From contig JBMORO010000012.1 of the NCBI GenBank assembly GCA_049322295.1, forward strand, positions 1-17,242: DNA of 17,242 nt, in the 5' to 3' direction. Shown here piece by piece: positions 1 through 7,518 of the stretch. Numbering within the stretch: position 1 is the stretch's first letter; the number at the start of each line of letters is the position of its first letter. The position numbers were made by a program, and so were the translations under genes. This DNA comes from JBMORO01 sp049322295 (GTDB lineage Bacteria > Patescibacteriota > Minisyncoccia > RBG-13-40-8-A). Under the pieces are notes generated by a model that did no database searches, was not told the origin of the DNA, and saw nothing but the letters and a program-made list of their open reading frames with translations.

Positions 1-44
1 GAAATAATAGTATTATAGGCGATTTTTCTAACTATGGTCATATA

Positions 45-509
45 TTATGGATATAATCTAACCACAACTTTTCTCTCCGGCTCTTCTCCAATGCTCTCAG
101 TAGTTATATCCGGATATTCGGCTAATCTTAAGTGAATAAATCTTCTTTCATAAGCTGACATTGGTTCGAGGATAACGGGCTTTTTGGTCCTTCTAACTTT
201 TTGAGCTACTTTTAAAGCTAAATCAGTTAAAAATTTTTCCCTTTCTTTTCTATAATTATTAATATCTACTATTAAAAAATTTTGACTAAGATTATTTTTA
301 AAAGCCAATACTCTTAAAAGGTGTTGAAAAGCATTTAAGCCGCTAGCATTCTCATTAAGAAAAGATTTAGCCTCCCTGGGATCGAGTTTAATATCAATTA
401 TTAATAATTCTTTGTCTTTTAAAGAACTATCTTTTTTAATATCAATCTCTACCCCCTCAATCCTCATGACTTCGAGAAGTTCTTCAACTATTTTTTTTAT
501 CCTTTCCAT
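45..509 (-). CDS. jag: KhpB/Jag-like RNA-binding protein (KH + R3H), short form
   Basis: 154 residues. The C-terminal part (about 90-154) reads as an R3H single-stranded nucleic-acid-binding domain, with the R-x3-H signature at R122-H126 (ERRFIHLRL). The preceding part (about 1-85) fits a KH-type fold. Its segment NASGLNAFQHLL aligns with the region following the GxxG loop in Jag proteins, but the GxxG loop itself is not seen (NENAS instead). The N-terminal Jag-N domain of Firmicutes homologues is absent, so the protein is shorter than the usual 200 or so residues. In the family it is a cytoplasmic RNA-binding protein linked to cell-envelope control. It is the last visible gene of the rpmH-rnpA-yidD-yidC-jag operon and overlaps the yidC 3' end by 26 bases. 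The start ATG at 507-509 lies inside yidC, implying translational coupling. Confidence 0.85.
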   Translation of the reverse strand: MERIKKIVEELLEVMRIEGVEIDIKKDSSLKDKELLIIDIKLDPREAKSFLNENASGLNAFQHLLRVLAFKNNLSQNFLIVDINNYRKEREKFLTDLALKVAQKVRRTKKPVILEPMSAYERRFIHLRLAEYPDITTESIGEEPERKVVVRLYP

Positions 510-1221
510 GAAATTTGTTCAAAAGATAATAATCTTGGCCAATACCTAAAAGATTGCTTAGTAGCCAATATAAAGATAAACCAGCTGGCAATTTTAGACC
601 AATAACAATAGTTAAAATCGGGCCCAAGTAAAGCATTTGCTGGCCCATTCTTTTCTGGATATCCGCGGCTTTTCCCTTATCACTTAACTGGGGCGTTGCT
701 GGCGATTGTTTCATTGCTAATTTTGAAGAAAAAAATTGAGAAATTCCAGCTAAAATTACTATAATCAGATTAACTGCTGATAAATCTATAAATCCCAAGA
801 AAAACGAGTTAATCGTACCAGGATTTTTAACAAAGGAATAAAGAACAGATAGACTGCCGGGTTGCAATACTTTAATAAGAACCTGGTAAAGGGCAATTAG
901 AACGGGAAGCTGAATTAAAATTGGCAAACATCCAGAGAAAGGATTAACTTTATGCTCTCTGTAGATTTTCATTAATTCCCGGCTTTGCTCCTCTTTTGTC
1001 TTATATTTCTGCTGAACTTCTTTTATTTTTGGTTGAATAACAGAAAGGGCCTGACGAGATTTAATAGATTTATAGGCTATAGGAAATAAAATAATTCTTA
1101 TAAGAATAGTTAACAATATAATTGCTATTCCAAAATCATGTCCGGGAATAATATTATATAAAAAAACCAAAACATTAAAAATTGGACGGTATAAAATTTC
1201 ATTAAAAAGAGTGCTTAGCAT
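484..1221 (-). CDS. yidC: YidC/Oxa1/SpoIIIJ membrane protein insertase
   Basis: 245 residues, the short form without the large periplasmic domain of proteobacterial YidC. It inserts membrane proteins into the cytoplasmic membrane, alone or with Sec. Visible features are an N-terminal hydrophobic segment, the TM segment IAIILLTILIRIILFPIAYK with the conserved groove arginine (R42), then the charged cytoplasmic helical hairpin (about 58-90, KSRQALSVIQPKIKEVQQKY). Further on come NPFSGCLPILIQLPVLIALY (a strong YidC signature), a TM near 150-165 and the C-terminal TM pair ending LSLYWLLSNLLGIGQDYYL, followed by a basic tail. The start overlaps the yidD stop by 7 bases, and the end overlaps jag by 26. 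This is its classical position next to rnpA and rpmH. Confidence 0.96.
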   Translation of the reverse strand: MLSTLFNEILYRPIFNVLVFLYNIIPGHDFGIAIILLTILIRIILFPIAYKSIKSRQALSVIQPKIKEVQQKYKTKEEQSRELMKIYREHKVNPFSGCLPILIQLPVLIALYQVLIKVLQPGSLSVLYSFVKNPGTINSFFLGFIDLSAVNLIIVILAGISQFFSSKLAMKQSPATPQLSDKGKAADIQKRMGQQMLYLGPILTIVIGLKLPAGLSLYWLLSNLLGIGQDYYLLNKFHGKDKKNS

Positions 1222-1436
1222 GGATCGTAGCCACCTTTATTAAAAGGGTGACACCTAATAATTCTTTTAAAGGCCTTAAACAAACCCTTAATAGCGCCAT
1301 ATTTTTTAACTGCCTGATAGCTATATTTAGAACAACTGGGATAAAAACGACAACCCAGATATGGATTTATGCTGCCTGGTATAGGGGATATAGTTTTTTG
1401 ATAAATTTTAAGAAAAAATAAAATTATACGACTCAT
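1215..1436 (-). CDS. yidD: Membrane protein insertion efficiency factor YidD
   Basis: 73 residues, full family length. It contains the conserved core YxKTISPxxGxxxxYxPSCSxY (here residues from about 11 to 39, with CRFYPSCSKYSYQAV). It continues KYGAIKGLFKAFKRIIRCHPFNKGGYDPC, the canonical YidD ending with cysteine, histidine and GGYDP. The amphipathic N-terminus (ILFFLKIYQKTI) likely associates with the inner membrane, where the family assists YidC-dependent insertion. It overlaps the rnpA stop by four bases (ATGA) and the yidC start by seven, so translation is probably coupled. No frameshift or missing motif is seen. Confidence 0.96.
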   Translation of the reverse strand: MSRIILFFLKIYQKTISPIPGSINPYLGCRFYPSCSKYSYQAVKKYGAIKGLFKAFKRIIRCHPFNKGGYDPC

Positions 1437-1696
1437 AATTTCTTTAATAATTTTTCTATATCTTTCTTTATTTCTTGGTATTTTTTATTAACAATCTCTG
1501 GCTTGGCTATAACAATAACATCAAATCCCACTCTTATATGGGGAAGATTTTTTCTAACTATTTCTTTTAATTGTCTTTTTATTTTATTTCTAACCGTGGC
1601 CTTTTTAGATATTTTTAAATTAACCACCCAATAAAACCGAGTATTTTTCAACTTGTTTTTCTTAAATTTTAAAAAAACAAGCTCGCCAGCTAACAT
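1433..1696 (-). CDS. rnpA: Ribonuclease P protein component, N-terminally short
   Basis: 87 residues. It is the protein subunit of RNase P, which binds the catalytic RNA and the 5' leader of pre-tRNA. The diagnostic RNR-like motif is clear (KKATVRNKIKRQLKEIVRK, about residues 31-49), followed by GFDVIVIAKPE and a C-terminal helix KKYQEIKKDIEKLLKKL. Typical RnpA proteins carry 20-30 more residues at the N-terminus (the first helix plus the start of the central sheet). Here the ATG at 1694-1696 begins inside the first strand. The frame stays open upstream through most of rpmH, but I found no ATG, GTG or TTG in that extension, so the short form is annotated. The gene starts 2 bases after the rpmH stop and ends in an ATGA overlap with yidD. 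Confidence 0.92.
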   Translation of the reverse strand: MLAGELVFLKFKKNKLKNTRFYWVVNLKISKKATVRNKIKRQLKEIVRKNLPHIRVGFDVIVIAKPEIVNKKYQEIKKDIEKLLKKL

Positions 1697-1698
1697 AT

Positions 1699-1842
1699 TT
1701 ATACAATTAGTCTTCTCCTTTTCTTTCTTCTCCTTCGACTTAAAACACTTCTTCCAGTCCTTGTTCTCATTTTGGTTCGAAAACCATGAGTTCTTTTCCT
1801 TTTTTTTCTTTTAGGCCTGTAGGTTAAGCCTTGAATTGACAT
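1699..1842 (-). CDS. rpmH: 50S ribosomal protein L34
   Basis: 47 residues from the ATG at 1840-1842. The body (TYRPKRKKRKRTHGFRTKMR, then TRTGRSVLSRRRRKKRRRLIV) is an unmistakable L34, with the RTHGFR motif. An upstream in-frame ATG at 1890 would add 16 non-basic residues (starting MLIFNYNQ) not expected in L34, so the internal start is preferred. Even so the protein has a few extra residues (MSIQGL) before the usual MKRTYQP-like start. It is the first gene of the minus-strand operon that diverges from dnaA, the standard bacterial origin arrangement. A candidate promoter lies at 1881-1909. No Shine-Dalgarno sequence is seen. Confidence 0.95.
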   Translation of the reverse strand: MSIQGLTYRPKRKKRKRTHGFRTKMRTRTGRSVLSRRRRKKRRRLIV

Positions 1843-1880
1843 ATTATTAATACTAAAATATAAAAGTTGGTTATAATTAA

Positions 1881-1909
1881 AGATTAACAATAAATAAATT
1901 TAGGGTCAA
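1881..1909 (-). promoter_or_regulatory. Candidate promoter of the rpmH operon
   Basis: On the minus strand, TTGACC (1904-1909), a 17-base spacer and TAATCT (1881-1886). The -35 hexamer is part of the left arm of the palindromic repeat at 1903-1972. Initiation near 1874 would give a leader of about 32 bases before rpmH. This is supported by hexamer match and spacing only; other AT-rich hexamers closer to the start codon cannot be excluded. Confidence 0.4.
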
Positions 1910-1972
1910 ACCCTGCACCAATGCATAAATAAAAGAGTATTAAGATATAGATGATATTGGTGCAGGGTCAAA
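1903..1972. repeat. Palindromic intergenic repeat (family A, copy 1)
   Basis: Perfect 12-bp inverted repeat CCCTGCACCAAT (1911-1922) / ATTGGTGCAGGG (1956-1967) around a 33-base AT-rich centre. In addition GGGTCAAA occurs as a direct repeat at both ends (1903-1910 and 1965-1972). The arms resemble those at 9339-9449 and 16828-16866 (core TTGGTG..GGGT..AA), suggesting a dispersed REP- or MITE-like family. No transposase is in the window. Confidence 0.7.
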
Positions 1973-1998
1973 TTGGGTTGATTCTTATTTTCCCCAAT

Positions 1999-2018
1999 TG
2001 ATACACAGATTATTAACA
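1999..2018 (+). promoter_or_regulatory. Two degenerate DnaA-box-like sites
   Basis: TGATACACA (1999-2007) and TTATTAACA (2010-2018) each differ by one base from TTATNCACA. They sit in tandem about 55 bases upstream of dnaA. Their position suits autoregulation or origin function, but the sequence is AT-rich and single-mismatch hits are easy to obtain by chance. Confidence 0.3.
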
Positions 2019-2057
2019 AAATTGATTATTGACCTTGTTTTTTGTTAAAATTCTTTA

Positions 2058-2066
2058 TGATACAAT
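2058..2066 (+). promoter_or_regulatory. Extended -10 promoter of dnaA, probably leaderless
   Basis: TGATACAAT is an extended -10 (TGn plus TACAAT). The dnaA ATG (2074) follows after exactly 7 bases, so transcription would start at or next to the start codon. There is no Shine-Dalgarno sequence upstream of the ATG. TTGTTT at 2035-2040 is a poor -35 with too long a spacer. Confidence 0.5.
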
Positions 2067-2073
2067 AAAACAT

Positions 2074-3462
2074 ATGACTAACCAGGAAATTTGGCAAATT
2101 GTTTTAGGAGAAATTGAGCTTTCTATCTCAAAAGCTAATTTTATTACTTGGTTTAAAAATACAAATATTATTTCTAATAAAGATGGGAAAGTAGTTATTG
2201 GCGTGCCAAATGGTTTTACAAAAGAATGGTTGGAAAATAAATATAATAAACTTATTTTAAAATCACTAAGAAATACCATTGGTAATATTAGGGGCATCAA
2301 TTATGTTATAGCCTCATCAATTGGTCAGGCCTTAAAAACTAAACAGAAAATAAAAACTCAGAAGAAAAGAATAAAACCGTTGTTATTGGATATAAAAGAA
2401 CAATTAGATTTTCGGGAATATAAAAAAGATGAAAAAACCAATTTAAATCCTCGATATGATTTTAACTCCTTTGTAGTTGCTTCATTTAATGAGCTGGCTT
2501 ACGCTGCTTCTCAATCAGTAATTAAAGACTTGGGGAGGACCTATAATCCGTTGTTTATTTATGGTGGGGTAGGAGTTGGGAAAACCCACCTAATCCAGGC
2601 AATTGGTAATGAAGTGGTTAAATTACATAAACAAAAGGATGTTATCTATCTTCCATCAGAAAGATTTAGCGCTGATTTAATTTCTTGTATATCTAATGGC
2701 ACAGTTGAAAGATTTAAAGATGATTATAGAAAATTTGATGTCTTAATTATTGATGATATTCAGTTTTTGGCCGGCAAAGAAAAAACCCAAGAAATATTTT
2801 TCCATATCTTTAATGGTCTTTATGAAAAAAATAAACAAATTATTATTAGTAGTGATCGCCCACCGAAGGCTATTCCTACCTTAGAAGAAAGATTGCGTTC
2901 TCGTTTCGAAGGTGGGATGATAGCTGATATTGGCCGGCCAGATTTTGAAACAAGATTGGTAATCTTAAAGAAAAAAGCTCAGGATTTAAATATGGGTTTA
3001 AATGAAGAAATTTTTAACTATATTGCTTCAAATATCCAAAAGAATATCCGAGAATTAGAAGGGGCACTAAATAGAGTGGTAGCATTTGTTCGACTTAATA
3101 ATGCCCTACCCAATCAAAAACAATTAGTTAAAATCCTTAAAACAATTATCTCTAATCCTCAAAAAAGAACTAATTATAAAAAAATTATTGAAACAGTAGC
3201 TGATTTTTATGATATTAATATTAATGATTTAGTAAATAGAAGCAGAAAAAAAGAAATAGTAAAACCACGACAAGTAGTTATGTATTTAATGAGAGAAGAG
3301 TTAAAAAACTCTTATCCAGCTATTGGTGATAAATTAGGTGATCGCGACCACACTACAGTGATTTATGCTTGTGAAAAAATAGGAAAAGAATTAGAAAATG
3401 ACGAAAATTTAGAACAGGAAATAAATTTAATTAAAGAAAGGATTTATAGTAATATTGTTTAA
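2074..3462 (+). CDS. dnaA: Chromosomal replication initiator DnaA
   Basis: 462 residues from the ATG at 2074. A TTG 45 bases upstream is also in frame, but the residues it adds are not DnaA-like and it lies ahead of the putative -10. Domain I is recognisable (MTNQEIWQIVLGEIELSIS...FITWFKNT). A short, lysine-rich linker (about 85-125) replaces a longer domain II. The AAA+ domain follows, with Walker A GGVGVGKTH (near 163-171), Walker B VLIIDDIQFL and the arginine-bearing segment ERLRSRFEGG. The C-terminal DNA-binding domain carries the DnaA signature GDRDHTTVIYACEKI. It binds DnaA boxes with ATP and opens oriC. It sits divergent from rpmH and upstream of dnaN, the classical origin layout. Confidence 0.98.
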   Translation: MTNQEIWQIVLGEIELSISKANFITWFKNTNIISNKDGKVVIGVPNGFTKEWLENKYNKLILKSLRNTIGNIRGINYVIASSIGQALKTKQKIKTQKKRIKPLLLDIKEQLDFREYKKDEKTNLNPRYDFNSFVVASFNELAYAASQSVIKDLGRTYNPLFIYGGVGVGKTHLIQAIGNEVVKLHKQKDVIYLPSERFSADLISCISNGTVERFKDDYRKFDVLIIDDIQFLAGKEKTQEIFFHIFNGLYEKNKQIIISSDRPPKAIPTLEERLRSRFEGGMIADIGRPDFETRLVILKKKAQDLNMGLNEEIFNYIASNIQKNIRELEGALNRVVAFVRLNNALPNQKQLVKILKTIISNPQKRTNYKKIIETVADFYDININDLVNRSRKKEIVKPRQVVMYLMREELKNSYPAIGDKLGDRDHTTVIYACEKIGKELENDENLEQEINLIKERIYSNIV

Positions 3463-3617
3463 TAATTTGTTAAATAAGAGGGGATATTTTTATTTTTTTC
3501 CCATACTTATACCCATAAAATAAACTGTAATAAATATTAATCTAAATTTAAATTAATATTTATCCCCACATTATTTATTACTAATAATAATTAATAATTT
3601 AATTAATATTTATTATT
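3463..3617 (+). other. Putative oriC / DNA-unwinding region between dnaA and dnaN
   Basis: 155 bases, strongly AT-rich. A short G/C cluster (TTATCCCCACA at 3560-3570) looks like a DnaA box with two extra C bases, and it is followed by a run rich in TAA/TTA triplets (about 3571-3617) reminiscent of DnaA-trio elements. No perfect TTATNCACA box was found. The location between dnaA and dnaN and the gene polarity support an origin; the sequence elements alone are weak. No ORF is supported here. Confidence 0.4.
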
Positions 3618-4748
3618 ATGAAAATAACTTGTCTTCAAGAAAATTTAAAAAACGGACTTAATATAGTTCAAAATATTATAGGAAAAAATTTAACCCTTCC
3701 AATTTTGAATAATATTTTATTAAATACTGAAAAAAAACAACTTAAATTATCATCTACTGATCTAGAAATCGCAATTACTAATTATGTTTTATGTAAAATA
3801 GAAAAAGAAGGAGGTATTACTATTCCATCTAAAACATTATTTAATTTTGTAAGTAATTTACCGAATAAAAAAATTGAAATAATAGTAAAAAACAATATAG
3901 CCTCCTTAAAATGTGAAAATTATAAATCAAATATTAAAGGATTAGACGTAAAAGATTTTCCTATAATTCCAAAAATAAAAGACGAACCAGTATTAGAAAT
4001 TAATTCTTTAATTTTAAAAAACACCCTAGAACAGGTAAGTAATTTTGTATCTTTCTCGGATATTAGGCCAGAAATTACCGGTATTTTATTTGATTTTTCT
4101 TCAGATAAAGAAATTAAATTCACAGCCACTGATAGTTTTAGATTAGGTGAAAAAATATTAAATTTAAAAAATAAAAATAATAAAATAAAAAAGAATTATC
4201 AAGGTTCGATTATCGTGCCTTATAAAACTATCCAAGAATTAATTAGGATTATATCTAATCAAGAGAAAAATGAAGAAGATATAGTTAAAATAAGTATTGA
4301 GAATAACCAGATTTTATTTAATTTATCTAAAATTCAAATAATTTCAAAGTTAATTGAGGGAAGTTATCCAAGTTATCAACAACTTATTTCTAAACAATTT
4401 GATACCACTATTTTAATTGAGAAAGAAGAGCTTATAAAGGCGGTTAAACTTAGCAGTTTCTTTAGTAGTAAAATAAATGATGTAAGATTAAGAATTAATT
4501 CCAAAAAATCATTACTTGAAGTATTCTCCCAAGACATTGAGTTGGGTGAGAATTTATCAGAGCTCAAGGCCGAAATAAAAGGAAAAGATTTAGAGATTAT
4601 TTTTAATCACAAATACCTATTAGATGGTTTAAATAGTATTAATACAAAGAGACTTTTATTTGGTCTTAATAGTGAAACAAGCCCAGGAATTATAAAACCA
4701 GAAGGTGACGAAACTTTTCATTATGTAATAATGCCAATCAAATTATAA
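3618..4748 (+). CDS. dnaN: DNA polymerase III beta subunit (sliding clamp)
   Basis: 376 residues, full family length with three repeated clamp domains (about 1-120, 125-250, 255-376). Signature segments are MKITCLQENLKNGL at the N-terminus, LPILNNILL, SSTDLEIAI, FTATDSFRL in domain 2, EGSYPSYQQL, and the C-terminal YVIMPIKL (compare YLIMPMRL), which forms the partner-binding pocket. It forms a dimeric ring tethering the replicative polymerase to DNA. Lysine, asparagine and isoleucine are very frequent, in line with the AT-rich origin region. No Shine-Dalgarno is visible before ATG 3618 (TTATTATT precedes it), so translation may be leaderless or unassisted. It ends at a bidirectional terminator shared with the convergent PBP gene. 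Confidence 0.97.
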   Translation: MKITCLQENLKNGLNIVQNIIGKNLTLPILNNILLNTEKKQLKLSSTDLEIAITNYVLCKIEKEGGITIPSKTLFNFVSNLPNKKIEIIVKNNIASLKCENYKSNIKGLDVKDFPIIPKIKDEPVLEINSLILKNTLEQVSNFVSFSDIRPEITGILFDFSSDKEIKFTATDSFRLGEKILNLKNKNNKIKKNYQGSIIVPYKTIQELIRIISNQEKNEEDIVKISIENNQILFNLSKIQIISKLIEGSYPSYQQLISKQFDTTILIEKEELIKAVKLSSFFSSKINDVRLRINSKKSLLEVFSQDIELGENLSELKAEIKGKDLEIIFNHKYLLDGLNSINTKRLLFGLNSETSPGIIKPEGDETFHYVIMPIKL

Positions 4749-4770
4749 AATGCTCCATATTAAATTATAA

Positions 4771-4803
4771 AGAAAAACACCTCCAATATTGAGGTATTTT
4801 TCT
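4771..4803. terminator. Bidirectional terminator between dnaN and the PBP gene
   Basis: AGAAAAACACCTC (4771-4783) pairs with GAGGTATTTTTCT (4791-4803) around a 7-base loop, with one A/C mismatch. The hairpin is flanked by A runs on the left and T runs on the right, giving a U-tract in either direction. It lies between two convergent genes. Confidence 0.8.
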
Positions 4804-4839
4804 ATAAAAATAAACAAAAATCTAAAAATAATAAAAAAA

Positions 4840-7518
4840 CTAATAATTAGGACTAAATAGATTTATTTTCACTCTATTATAAGAAGAGTTTCCTACTATA
4901 TCAAAGACTCGGACGTCGATAGTATGATTTCCACCAATAATATCTGGAGGGATTTCATAAAATAAATAATAAGGCGCTACATACCTAGTCCCGATTAAAT
5001 TATCATCAAAAAAGAATTCTATTTTTTCTATTCCTAGCCGAGCACTTGCCTCGGCCTCTATTTTTATATAGTTGGTACTTATATCTTGATTATTATAAGG
5101 GGAAAGAATTAAAACTCGGGGCTGGTTTTCGGGTAGATGAACATCATCATACTCTTGGGGTGGTTGTTGATTGTAAAACCCCCTTCTTCCAGGTAAGTTA
5201 GCCCAACTTAAAACTGGTTCTTCCCAATTATTGAATTGAGGATCGCTTGTTCCGTTATCAGTCCCTTGAGGGTCATCTTTATTTATATAATATAAAATAC
5301 AATGAACTTGAGGATAGATTCTTTCTTCTATTAAATTAGGTGGGGTTAAATTAGTAGCTAATTTACCTGATATTTTGTCTATTTTTACCTTAAACTCATT
5401 AGCAAATTTACTATTCAAAATATCTTTATCTGTAATAATTGGTTCTGGTTTTGTAAATTGTTCAATTTGTTCGGGTAAATCAAAATAGTTTTCAAATTCT
5501 TGTTTCTTGTTTCTTGTTTCTTGTTTCTTACTATAAGCTTGTTTCATAAACTGGTTCCAAATCGGAGCAGCGACTATTAATCCAGGCTCTTTATTCATTG
5601 GCGTATTATCATTATTTCCAGCCCAAACACCAACTACCAAAGACGGCGTATATCCAATTGTCCAGCCATCGCGATATTCTTGGGTTGTGCCGGTTTTAGC
5701 TGCTGTTGGTAAGTCTTCTATATAAAGATTAGATTTTGAGCCAAATATCGGTGCTCTCGCCTCTTCATCAGACAAAATATCAGAAATAAGTCGAGCAATT
5801 TGTGGCTCAATAATTTTCTTGGGTTTATTTTTATATTCTTCAACTACCTTGCCTTTATTATCTATTATTTTAATTATTGTGGTTAGGGGATTTTTAATTC
5901 CCTCGGTGGCAAAGACCCCAAAAGCAGCGGTTTGTTCTAAAAGCCTAACCTCTCCTCCTCCCAAAACAAGGGAAAGACCATAGCGAGAGCGGTCTTTTAA
6001 GGTTTCAATTCCCATATCCTGAGCCAAATTTATAGTTTCGTTTACTCCTGCCAAATAAAGAACCTTTACTGAGGGCACATTTAGAGATTGGGCTAACCCT
6101 TCTCTAAAAGTGACCGGCCCTCTGAATTTTGCATCATAGTTTTTAGGATGGTAACAATCCAGTCCATACTGATCTTTTTCTTGAGTTGCCTCAGCCGGAC
6201 AATTGGGATTAAATTCTGTTTTGAAATCAAACACGACAGTGTCGGGCGTAAAACCTTTTTGGAATGCTTTTGCGTAAGCAAAGGGCTTAAAAGATGAGCC
6301 AGGTTGCCTTGAGCCAATTGCTACATTAAAATTTGGTTCGAAAAGGCAGGTTTTCCCTGGTTTACATCCCTTAGGTAGAGGGTCAGGGGCAAAATAATCT
6401 TTAGAACCCACCATACTTAAAATTTGGCCAGTTTTTGGGTCTATTGCTACTAACGCAGCATTATGGGCATTATAATTTTTAGCATTTTTCTTTACCTGCT
6501 CAGCCACTATTGTTTCCGCGATTTGTTGAAGCTCCCAGTCTAGACTAGTATAAACCTTTAAGCCTGCCTTTTCTATATATTCTTTACCATATTTGTCTTC
6601 CAGATATTCTTTGACATACATCACAAAATGGGGGGCTTTAAATTTTTCTTTTGTTTTAATTAATTTTAATTCATCTTGTTTGGCAGAATTAAGCTCTTTT
6701 TCAGTAATATAACCAAATTTATACATTCTATCTAAAATATATTCCTGGCGTGCTTTTAATTCATTAAAGTGAGAACCATATGGTGAGTAATAACTAGGAG
6801 CTTGGGGGAGGGCAGATAGTAAGGCACTTTCAGCCAAGGTTAAATCCTTGGCCCCTTTATTAAAAAAGGTTTGGCTAGCCGCTTCTATACCATAAGCATT
6901 AGAACCATAAGGAACTTGATTCAAATAAAAGCCGAAGATTTCGTCTTTAGAATATTTAATTTCTAATTCAATAGCTAGAATTGCTTCTTTTATTTTTCTT
7001 GCAAGGGTTCTTTCTTTTGTTAGAATTGTATTTTTAATAAGCTGTTGAGTAATGGTTGAGCCGCCCTGCCCCACTCTTTTCCCTTGCAAATTAGCTAAAA
7101 AAGCCCTTATAATACCTCTAAAATCAAGACCGAAATGATGATAAAAATTAGTATCCTCAATAACTAAAGTGGCATCTTTTATATATTGGGATATTTCCTC
7201 AAAAGAAATAACTGTTCTTTTTTCTTCACCATGAACATCGTATAAAAGGACTTGACCAGTTCGATCATAAATTTTAGTTGATTCAATTACTCGGCGTTCG
7301 GCTAACTCCTCTGGATTAGGTAGATCTTTAGCAAAATAAGCAAAGAGGCCGATTAATCCAATAAAAGTAAGAATAATTATCCAAATAAAAAAAACTAAGA
7401 CTTTTTTAAAAATCTTTTTACCTCTACTTTTTCTATATTTTCTTCGGACCCAGTAAAGTTTTAATTTAGTCCCAAAACCAGTTTGTTTTCCTTTGCGATA
7501 AGAGGTAATTTGGGGCAT
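4840..7518 (-). CDS. Class A penicillin-binding protein (transglycosylase/transpeptidase, PBP1A family)
   Basis: 892 residues. A basic cytoplasmic N-terminus (1-37) is followed by one TM helix (about 38-62). The GT51 transglycosylase domain (about 80-250) has the catalytic-glutamate motif EDTNFYHHFGLDFRG (E121) and GGSTITQQL (152-160). The transpeptidase domain has the SxxK motif SSFK (near 408), SLN and KTGTT (near 607). A C-terminal Ig-like domain (about 795-890) ends the protein. It polymerises and cross-links peptidoglycan outside the membrane. A run of 7-base repeats (5497-5530) lies between the transpeptidase and the tail. The start codon lies in the edge of an inverted-repeat element; upstream the frame is open for about 20 codons but has no start codon. 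No Shine-Dalgarno or promoter is evident. Confidence 0.95.
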   Translation of the reverse strand: MPQITSYRKGKQTGFGTKLKLYWVRRKYRKSRGKKIFKKVLVFFIWIIILTFIGLIGLFAYFAKDLPNPEELAERRVIESTKIYDRTGQVLLYDVHGEEKRTVISFEEISQYIKDATLVIEDTNFYHHFGLDFRGIIRAFLANLQGKRVGQGGSTITQQLIKNTILTKERTLARKIKEAILAIELEIKYSKDEIFGFYLNQVPYGSNAYGIEAASQTFFNKGAKDLTLAESALLSALPQAPSYYSPYGSHFNELKARQEYILDRMYKFGYITEKELNSAKQDELKLIKTKEKFKAPHFVMYVKEYLEDKYGKEYIEKAGLKVYTSLDWELQQIAETIVAEQVKKNAKNYNAHNAALVAIDPKTGQILSMVGSKDYFAPDPLPKGCKPGKTCLFEPNFNVAIGSRQPGSSFKPFAYAKAFQKGFTPDTVVFDFKTEFNPNCPAEATQEKDQYGLDCYHPKNYDAKFRGPVTFREGLAQSLNVPSVKVLYLAGVNETINLAQDMGIETLKDRSRYGLSLVLGGGEVRLLEQTAAFGVFATEGIKNPLTTIIKIIDNKGKVVEEYKNKPKKIIEPQIARLISDILSDEEARAPIFGSKSNLYIEDLPTAAKTGTTQEYRDGWTIGYTPSLVVGVWAGNNDNTPMNKEPGLIVAAPIWNQFMKQAYSKKQETRNKKQEFENYFDLPEQIEQFTKPEPIITDKDILNSKFANEFKVKIDKISGKLATNLTPPNLIEERIYPQVHCILYYINKDDPQGTDNGTSDPQFNNWEEPVLSWANLPGRRGFYNQQPPQEYDDVHLPENQPRVLILSPYNNQDISTNYIKIEAEASARLGIEKIEFFFDDNLIGTRYVAPYYLFYEIPPDIIGGNHTIDVRVFDIVGNSSYNRVKINLFSPNY
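5497..5530 (-). repeat. Heptanucleotide tandem repeat inside the PBP gene
   Basis: TTCTTGT occurs four times in tandem (5497-5524), followed by a partial fifth unit TTCTTA. On the coding strand it encodes KKQETRNKKQE in the linker after the transpeptidase domain. Because 7 is not a multiple of 3, gain or loss of a unit would shift the reading frame of the C-terminal part (about 200 residues). Confidence 0.9.

Noticed and set aside
1..44. Gene fragment at the left edge
   Set aside because: Only 44 bases remain after the jag stop and no coding or structural signal can be supported.
1843..1890. Longer L34 reading frame
   Set aside because: The extra 16 residues are hydrophobic/AT-encoded and foreign to L34; an internal ATG gives the expected protein.
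2029..2073. TTG start giving DnaA 15 extra residues
   Set aside because: The extra residues (MTLFFVKILYDTIKH) are unlike any DnaA N-terminus and lie upstream of the probable -10; ATG 2074 gives the normal domain I start.
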